Source: Acidimicrobiia bacterium | Lineage (GTDB): Bacteria > Actinomycetota > Acidimicrobiia > IMCC26256 > PALSA-610 | DNA length: 54,263 nt | Assembly: GCA_017882905.1 (NCBI GenBank) | Contig: JADGOO010000037.1 | Location: 1-54,263 of the forward strand | Reading direction: 5' to 3' | Part shown: positions 49,829-54,263 of the stretch, one piece after another | Layout of the letters: the number at the start of each line of letters is the position of its first letter | Position numbering within the stretch: the first letter of the stretch is position 1 | Program-made: the position numbers and the translations under genes | The notes under the pieces: model-generated | The model's database searches: none | Told to the model about the DNA's origin: nothing | What the model saw: the letters and a program-made list of their open reading frames with translations, nothing else

Positions 49829-52117
49829 TTACGGGCGGGTGACGGCGGGGAGCGCCTCGCGCCAGGCGTGCTCGGCCGCGGCGACGCCCACGTCGAGCGC
49901 GCCCGTGAACACGAGCCGGTCGCCGCCGGCCCGACCGAGCACGTACGCCGGCACGCCTGCCGCGCCGGCCCGGGCGAGCACGGCCTGCGCCGCGTCGGGC
50001 GCGACCGCCACCACGACCCGGTTCGCCGACTCCGAGAAGCACCACTCGGCGGGTGTGAGCGACGCCGTCGACGCCGGGTCGACCACGCAGCCCGAGCCCG
50101 ACGCGAAGGCCATCTCGGCAAGGGCCACGGCGAGACCACCGTCGGCGCAATCGTGCACGGCGTGCACCGTGCCGCCGGCCACGAGCCCGGCGACGAGACC
50201 GTGGAGCGCGGCCGCCGCATCGAGGTCGGCCTGCGGTGGCGTGCCACCCCGGAGGCCATGCACGACGGCCGCCCACTCGCTGCCGCCGAGCTCGGCGAGC
50301 GTGTCGCCGAGCACCACGATCGTGTCGCCATCGCGCCAGTCGAGCCCCGGCGGCCGGCTGGAGAGGTCGTCGATCACGCCGACCACGCCGACCACCGGAG
50401 TCGGGTCGATGTCGTCGTCGCCGCTCGCGTTGTAGAAGCTGACGTTGCCGCCGATCACCGGGAACCCGAGGGCGTGACATGCCTCGCTGATGCCGTCGAT
50501 CGCCTCCGACAGCTGCCACATCACGCCGGGTCGCTCGGGGTTGCCGAAGTTGAGGCAGTTCACGAGCGCGAGCGAGCGCGCTCCCGCGCACGCCACGTTG
50601 CGGGCCGCTTCCATCACCGCGAGGCGGGCACCCGTGCGCGGATCGAGCGCACAGAACCGCGCCTTGCCGTCGGTGGCGAGCGCGAGGCCGCGCTGCGTGC
50701 CTTCGAGGCGCAGCACCGTGGCGTCGCCGCCCGGACCTCGCACCGTGTTGAGGAAGAGCTGGTGGTCGTACTGGCGCCAGATCCACGACTTGTCGGCGAT
50801 CGTGGGCGTGGCGAGGAGGGCGAGCAGCTCGCCGCCCAGGTCGGTGCCGGCCGGGAACTTCGCGCGCAGCAACGTGGCCGGATCATCGGCGCGGCGGGCG
50901 TCGAGGTCGTCGGGGCGGGCCACCGGGCGCTCGTACACAGGCCCGTCGCCGAGGCTGCCCGCGGGCACGTCGGCCACGACCGGCGCGTCGCTCGACGCGG
51001 CGCGGGGCGTGTCACCCCGGGGCGGCGTGGGGTTGGCGCCCGGCACGCCGACCGCGTCGAAGAGGTTGTCGTACACGCGGAAGCGCCCGGTGCCCGTGAC
51101 CCGGCCGACCACCGTGGCGCGCACCTCCCACCGGGCCGCGACGGCGAGCACCGCGTCGAGCTGGTCGGGCTGCACGATGGCGAGCATCCGCTCCTGGCTT
51201 TCGGAGGTCATCACCTCGACCGCGTTCATGCCCGGCTCGCGCCGGCTGACGCGCGCGATGTCGACATCCATGCCCACTTCGGCCTTGGCTGCCGTCTCGC
51301 TCGCCGCACACGACAAGCCCGCCGCGCCGAGGTCTTGCACGCCCACCACGAGCTTCTGCTCGTAGAGCTCGAGGCAGGCCTCGATGAGGCGCTTCTCCTC
51401 GTAGGGGTCGCCCACCTGGACGCTCGGCCGCTTCGTCTGCGCACCCGCTTCGAACGACGCCGACGCGAGCACCGACGCGCCGCCGATGCCATCGCGACCG
51501 GTGCCGCTGCCGAGCAGCACGGCGAGGTTGCCCGGTTCGCCCGCCACCGCGAGCACGAGGTCTTCGTGGCGCAACAGGCCCAGGCACAGCACGTTCACGA
51601 GCGGGTTGCCGCGGTAGCAGTCGTCGAACACGGCCTCGCCGCCGACGGTGGGCACGCCGACCGAGTTGCCGTAGCCGCTGATGCCCGAGACCACGCCCTC
51701 GAAGAGGTAGCGGGTGCGGGCATCGTCGAGGTTGCCGAAGCGCAACGGGTCCATCAACGCGATGGGCCGCGCGCCCATCGAGAAGATGTCGCGAATGATG
51801 CCGCCGACGCCAGTGGCCGCGCCCTGGTATGGCTCGACGGCGCTCGGGTGGTTGTGCGACTCGATGCGCACCGCGACCGCGAGGCCGTCGCCGACATCGA
51901 TCACGCCGGCGCCTTCGCCCGGCCCCACGAGCACCCACGGCGCTTCGGTGGGCAGGCGGCGCAGGTGCACCTTCGACGACTTGTACGAGCAGTGCTCGCT
52001 CCACATCACGGAGTACATCGCGAGCTCGAGATCCGACGGCTCACGACCGAGCTCGGCGATGACCGCCTCGAGCTCCTCATCGGTCATCCCGAGCTGACGA
52101 TGGCGTGGCTCGCTCAC
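49829..52117 (-). CDS. purL: Phosphoribosylformylglycinamidine synthase large subunit PurL
   Basis: Small-type PurL (762 aa) forms FGAM from FGAR with ammonia delivered by PurQ, bridged by PurS. Diagnostic blocks are ELAMYSVMWSEHCSYKSSK near the N-terminus, VRIESHNHPSAVEPYQGAAT, GGIIRDIFSMGARPIA, GDPYEEKRLIEA and GGNVSFYN, plus a C-terminal VHDCADGGLAVALAEMA. The GTG at 52117 gives the conserved start SEPRHRQLGMTDEEL; TAGGCT lies 7 nt upstream, implying a leaderless transcript. An ATG at 52087 is a weaker choice. purQ and purS are separated from it by the gene at 52266. Confidence 0.96.
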   Translation of the reverse strand: MSEPRHRQLGMTDEELEAVIAELGREPSDLELAMYSVMWSEHCSYKSSKVHLRRLPTEAPWVLVGPGEGAGVIDVGDGLAVAVRIESHNHPSAVEPYQGAATGVGGIIRDIFSMGARPIALMDPLRFGNLDDARTRYLFEGVVSGISGYGNSVGVPTVGGEAVFDDCYRGNPLVNVLCLGLLRHEDLVLAVAGEPGNLAVLLGSGTGRDGIGGASVLASASFEAGAQTKRPSVQVGDPYEEKRLIEACLELYEQKLVVGVQDLGAAGLSCAASETAAKAEVGMDVDIARVSRREPGMNAVEVMTSESQERMLAIVQPDQLDAVLAVAARWEVRATVVGRVTGTGRFRVYDNLFDAVGVPGANPTPPRGDTPRAASSDAPVVADVPAGSLGDGPVYERPVARPDDLDARRADDPATLLRAKFPAGTDLGGELLALLATPTIADKSWIWRQYDHQLFLNTVRGPGGDATVLRLEGTQRGLALATDGKARFCALDPRTGARLAVMEAARNVACAGARSLALVNCLNFGNPERPGVMWQLSEAIDGISEACHALGFPVIGGNVSFYNASGDDDIDPTPVVGVVGVIDDLSSRPPGLDWRDGDTIVVLGDTLAELGGSEWAAVVHGLRGGTPPQADLDAAAALHGLVAGLVAGGTVHAVHDCADGGLAVALAEMAFASGSGCVVDPASTASLTPAEWCFSESANRVVVAVAPDAAQAVLARAGAAGVPAYVLGRAGGDRLVFTGALDVGVAAAEHAWREALPAVTRP

Positions 52118-52124
52118 CGCGTCG

Positions 52125-52130
52125 AGCCTA
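52125..52130 (-). promoter_or_regulatory. -10 box for purL (leaderless)
   Basis: TAGGCT on the minus strand, 7 nt before the GTG at 52117. Confidence 0.5.
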
Positions 52131-52265
52131 CCGATGTGCTCCGCCGATCGACCAAGGAACGGCGCACCTCCTCGAGGCACTTCGCGCCGGGATTCACGAA
52201 GAAGGTCGTCGCTACAATCCGCCAAGAGGCACCCGAAGCATTTCGCAAGACCTCCAGGAGCACGC

Positions 52266-52673
52266 GTGGCGAACAATCCGAAGAAGCGCACCATGAGCGA
52301 CGACCACAAAGCCGCATTGGCTTCAGGTCGCGCACAAGGCAAGGCCATCGGCGAATACCTCGACGCGGTTGCGGCGAACAAGCCGAAGCGGGGCCGCAAG
52401 CGCACCGCCGATTCGGTGAAGCGTCAGCTCGAAGACGTGGAGAGCAAGCTCACGTCGGCGAGCGGTACGGCTCGAGTCGAGCTGGCGCAACGAAGGCGCG
52501 ACCTCGAGGTGGAGCTGGCCGGCATGAACGCATCGCCCGATCTCTCCAAGCTCGAAGCCGAGTTCGTGCAGCACGCCAAGGAGTTCGCGGCCCGCAAAGG
52601 TGTCAGCTACGCCGCATTCCGCGAGGTCGGGGTACCCGCCGACGTGCTCGCCAAGGCCGGCATCAGCCGGTAG
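52266..52673 (+). CDS. Basic, coiled-coil-like small protein
   Basis: No function is recognised. The 135-aa protein starts ANNPKKRTMSDDHKAALASGR, then has KPKRGRKRTADSVKRQL, a lysine/arginine patch like a DNA- or RNA-binding tail. Residues about 60-110 form a probable coiled coil (VESKLTSASGTARVELAQRRRDLEVE), and the end (GVSYAAFREVGVPADVLAKAGI) looks like a small helical motif. It could be a nucleoid-associated protein. The GTG at 52266 follows AGGAG. It is transcribed opposite to purL and purQ. Confidence 0.75.
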   Translation: MANNPKKRTMSDDHKAALASGRAQGKAIGEYLDAVAANKPKRGRKRTADSVKRQLEDVESKLTSASGTARVELAQRRRDLEVELAGMNASPDLSKLEAEFVQHAKEFAARKGVSYAAFREVGVPADVLAKAGISR

Positions 52674-52712
52674 CCCACTGGGCGCCGGTCAGCGACGCGG
52701 CCAGGCGGGGCG

Positions 52713-53396
52713 TCAGGCGACGGGCACGGGCGCACCGGCCGCCACGAGCAACGACCGCAGGAGCACCACTCCGTCGGCCGAGCCCACCAGCGGATCGCCG
52801 GCCCGCTCCGGGTGCGGCATCAGACCCACCACGTTGCGGGCGTCGTTGCAGATGCCGGCGATGTCGTCGAGGCTCCCGTTCGGATTCTCGACGTAGCGCA
52901 GCACCACCCGTTCATCGGCCTGCAGCGCGGCGAGCATGCGGTCGTCGCACACGTAGTTGCCTTCGAAGTGGTTGATCGGGATGCGTAGCTCGGCGCCCTG
53001 CACACATTGATTGGTGAGTGCGGATCCGGTCGTCTCGACGCGAACAACCACGTCGGTGCACAAGAACTTGAGGCCCGCGTTCTTCTGCAACGCGCCGGGG
53101 AGCATGCGCGCTTCGGTGAGCACTTGAAAGCCGTTGCAGATGCCCAGGACCGGGCCGCCCGCATCGGCGAATTCGCGCACCGCGCGCATCACCGGCGAGA
53201 ACTGTGCAATCGCCCCCGTGCGCAGGTAATCGCCGTGTGCGAAGCCGCCGGGGAGGATCACCGCGTCGACCCCACGTACGGTGTCGTCGCCGTGCCAGAG
53301 CGTCTCGGCTTCGGCGCCGACCTGCTCGACACCGCGCATCGCGTCGAGCTCGCAGTTCGACCCCGGGAAGAGCACGACGCCGACGCGAACCGTCAT
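52713..53396 (-). CDS. purQ: Phosphoribosylformylglycinamidine synthase glutaminase subunit PurQ
   Basis: PurQ is the class I glutamine amidotransferase of FGAM synthase. The 227-aa protein has VGVVLFPGSNCELDAM at the start, LPGGFAHGDYLRTGAIA, the nucleophile cysteine in GPVLGICNGFQVLTEA and the histidine/glutamate pair in GLMPHPERA. IPINHFEGNYVC fits the PurQ-specific segment. Its ATG at 53396 overlaps the purS stop by 4 nt. Confidence 0.96.
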   Translation of the reverse strand: MTVRVGVVLFPGSNCELDAMRGVEQVGAEAETLWHGDDTVRGVDAVILPGGFAHGDYLRTGAIAQFSPVMRAVREFADAGGPVLGICNGFQVLTEARMLPGALQKNAGLKFLCTDVVVRVETTGSALTNQCVQGAELRIPINHFEGNYVCDDRMLAALQADERVVLRYVENPNGSLDDIAGICNDARNVVGLMPHPERAGDPLVGSADGVVLLRSLLVAAGAPVPVA

Positions 53397-53656
53397 GCTT
53401 CGACGAGCTCCTCGACCGTGATCTCGTAGTGCTCGATCACCGGGTTGGCGAGGATGCGCTCGCACATCTCGGCCACCTGGAGCTCGGCGGCGGCCGCGTC
53501 GGGCGCCTCGAGCACGAGGCGGATCGTCTTGCCGATGTGCACCGCGGCCACGTTCGTGAAGCCGAGCGCCGGAAGCGCCCGCTCCACCGTGGCGCCCTGC
53601 GGGTCGGCGATGCCGGGCAGGTGGGAGACCTCGATGCGCGCCGCGAACATCGTCAT
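53393..53656 (-). CDS. purS: Phosphoribosylformylglycinamidine synthase subunit PurS
   Basis: This 87-aa protein bridges PurL and PurQ. It has the PurS pattern: ARIEVSHLPGIADPQGATVERALPALGF, shown here by its parts GIADPQG and ALPALGF, then HIGKTIRLVLEA and MCERILANPVIEHYEI. A TAGACT box 7 nt before the ATG at 53656 suggests a leaderless purS-purQ transcript. It overlaps purQ by 4 nt. Confidence 0.95.
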   Translation of the reverse strand: MTMFAARIEVSHLPGIADPQGATVERALPALGFTNVAAVHIGKTIRLVLEAPDAAAAELQVAEMCERILANPVIEHYEITVEELVEA

Positions 53657-53663
53657 TGGCCGA

Positions 53664-53669
53664 AGTCTA
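53664..53669 (-). promoter_or_regulatory. -10 box for purS-purQ (leaderless)
   Basis: TAGACT on the minus strand, 7 nt before the ATG at 53656. Confidence 0.5.
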
Positions 53670-53714
53670 CGGCGACGATCGGGGCCTCATGCCCCATGGG
53701 GCGCGAGGCGCCAG

Positions 53715-54263
53715 TCAGTCGTCGGGGCAGAACCAGTCGTCGAAGTCGAGGCCGGTGATCGTCTCGTAGGCCTCCACGTACTTCGAGCGCGTGTTCGAGA
53801 TCACGTCGGCCGGCAGGTTCGGGCCCGGCGGTTCCTTGTTCCAGCCCGTCGACTCGATGTAGTCGCGCACGTATTGCTTGTCGAAGCTCGGTGGCGCGTG
53901 CCCCGGCTCGTAGCGATCGGCCGGCCAGTAGCGCGACGAGTCGGGCGTCATGCACTCGTCGATGAGCAACAGCTCGCCGTCGAGGTCGCCGAACTCGAAC
54001 TTCGTGTCGGCCAGGATCACGCCGCGACTCTGCGCGTGGCGCGCACCCAGCTCGTAGAGCCGCACCGACAAGTCGCGCGCCTGCTCGTAACGCGGCGCGC
54101 CCACGAGCTCGACGGCTTCTGCGGCCGACAACGGCATGTCGTGTCCGGCATCCGCCTTCGTCGAGGGCGTGAACAGCGGTTCCGGCAGACGATCGGCTTC
54201 CTGCATGCCGGTCGGTGCGGCAAAGCCACAGACGGTGCCCCGCTCTTGGTACTCCTTCCACGC
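53715..54263 (-). CDS. purC: SAICAR synthetase PurC, 5' end beyond window
   Basis: PurC (phosphoribosylaminoimidazole-succinocarboxamide synthase) joins CAIR and aspartate. The window holds the last 182 codons, with no start codon at the expected place. Present blocks are AWKEYQERGTVCGF, LPEPLFTPSTKADAGHDMPLS, ILADTKFEFGDLDGELLLIDE and TPDSSRYWPADRY, then SFDKQYVRDYIESTGWN, which are diagnostic for PurC. It lies 58 nt upstream of purS on the same strand. Confidence 0.95.
   Translation of the reverse strand, partial: AWKEYQERGTVCGFAAPTGMQEADRLPEPLFTPSTKADAGHDMPLSAAEAVELVGAPRYEQARDLSVRLYELGARHAQSRGVILADTKFEFGDLDGELLLIDECMTPDSSRYWPADRYEPGHAPPSFDKQYVRDYIESTGWNKEPPGPNLPADVISNTRSKYVEAYETITGLDFDDWFCPDD

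Noticed and set aside
49868-52975. 1035-aa open frame on the strand opposite purL and purQ
   Set aside because: Antisense to well-conserved PurL and PurQ; the peptide is arginine/histidine-rich with no domain pattern, as GC-rich DNA produces.

Overview
The window looks like chromosomal DNA of a motile, GC-rich actinobacterium, most likely of the class Acidimicrobiia. The reasons are strong G/C bias at third codon positions, frequent GTG starts, a BldC-type regulator, many apparently leaderless genes with a TAnnnT -10 box 6-9 nt before the start codon, and an FeS-type PurF with small PurL, PurS and PurQ. The class assignment is inference; no rRNA is present.

Region 1 (1-24.5 kb) is a flagellar and chemotaxis island. 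After an 86-bp tandem repeat come flbD and fliL. A minus-strand operon follows (read from 7468 down to 1294): MCP, cheY, cheB, cheR, a second fliN, a CheX-type phosphatase, another cheY and a 161-aa CheC/CheX-like protein. Divergently on the plus strand lie cheA, cheW, a second MCP, fliM, fliN, fliO, fliP, fliQ, fliR and flhB, then flhA, an flhF-like gene and a small membrane protein. An ArsR/SRPBCC pair and a ClpP-like protease gene sit between flhB and flhA. A second receiver plus 161-aa protein pair closes the island. Five sites fit a sigma-28 type pattern (TCA-type -35, 11-nt gap after an 8-nt box, GCCGAT-type -10), upstream of flbD, the first MCP, fliM, flhA and the last receiver gene. 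FliM lacks a recognisable N-terminal CheY-binding motif, FliN is duplicated with a large N-terminal domain, CheA has a GspE-N-like domain where P2 is expected, and the FlhF-like protein has no Walker A motif.

Region 2 (24.5-45 kb) is accessory metabolism and secreted proteins: a phosphoesterase, a TIGR03086-like protein, lipoproteins, a tandem UPF0145 protein, a Tat-exported haem peroxidase and a GNAT acetyltransferase. At about 31.7-33.9 kb, 43-bp direct repeats made of the 3' part of tRNA-Lys flank an aldo/keto reductase and a broken secreted-protein gene, the footprint expected of a small tRNA-integrated element. After this come a DUF4037 protein, a five-gene operon with ATGA overlaps (cupin, luciferase-like flavoprotein, carboxymuconolactone-decarboxylase-like protein, two MocA-type dehydrogenases), a GH43-like lipoprotein, small membrane proteins and an FAD/GcvT oxidoreductase.

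Region 3 (45-54.3 kb) is core: tRNA-Glu, tRNA-Asp and tRNA-Phe, bldC, an orphan parA, then purine synthesis (purF-purM, purL, purS-purQ and a 5'-truncated purC) with cysC between purF and purL and a small basic coiled-coil protein between purL and purQ.
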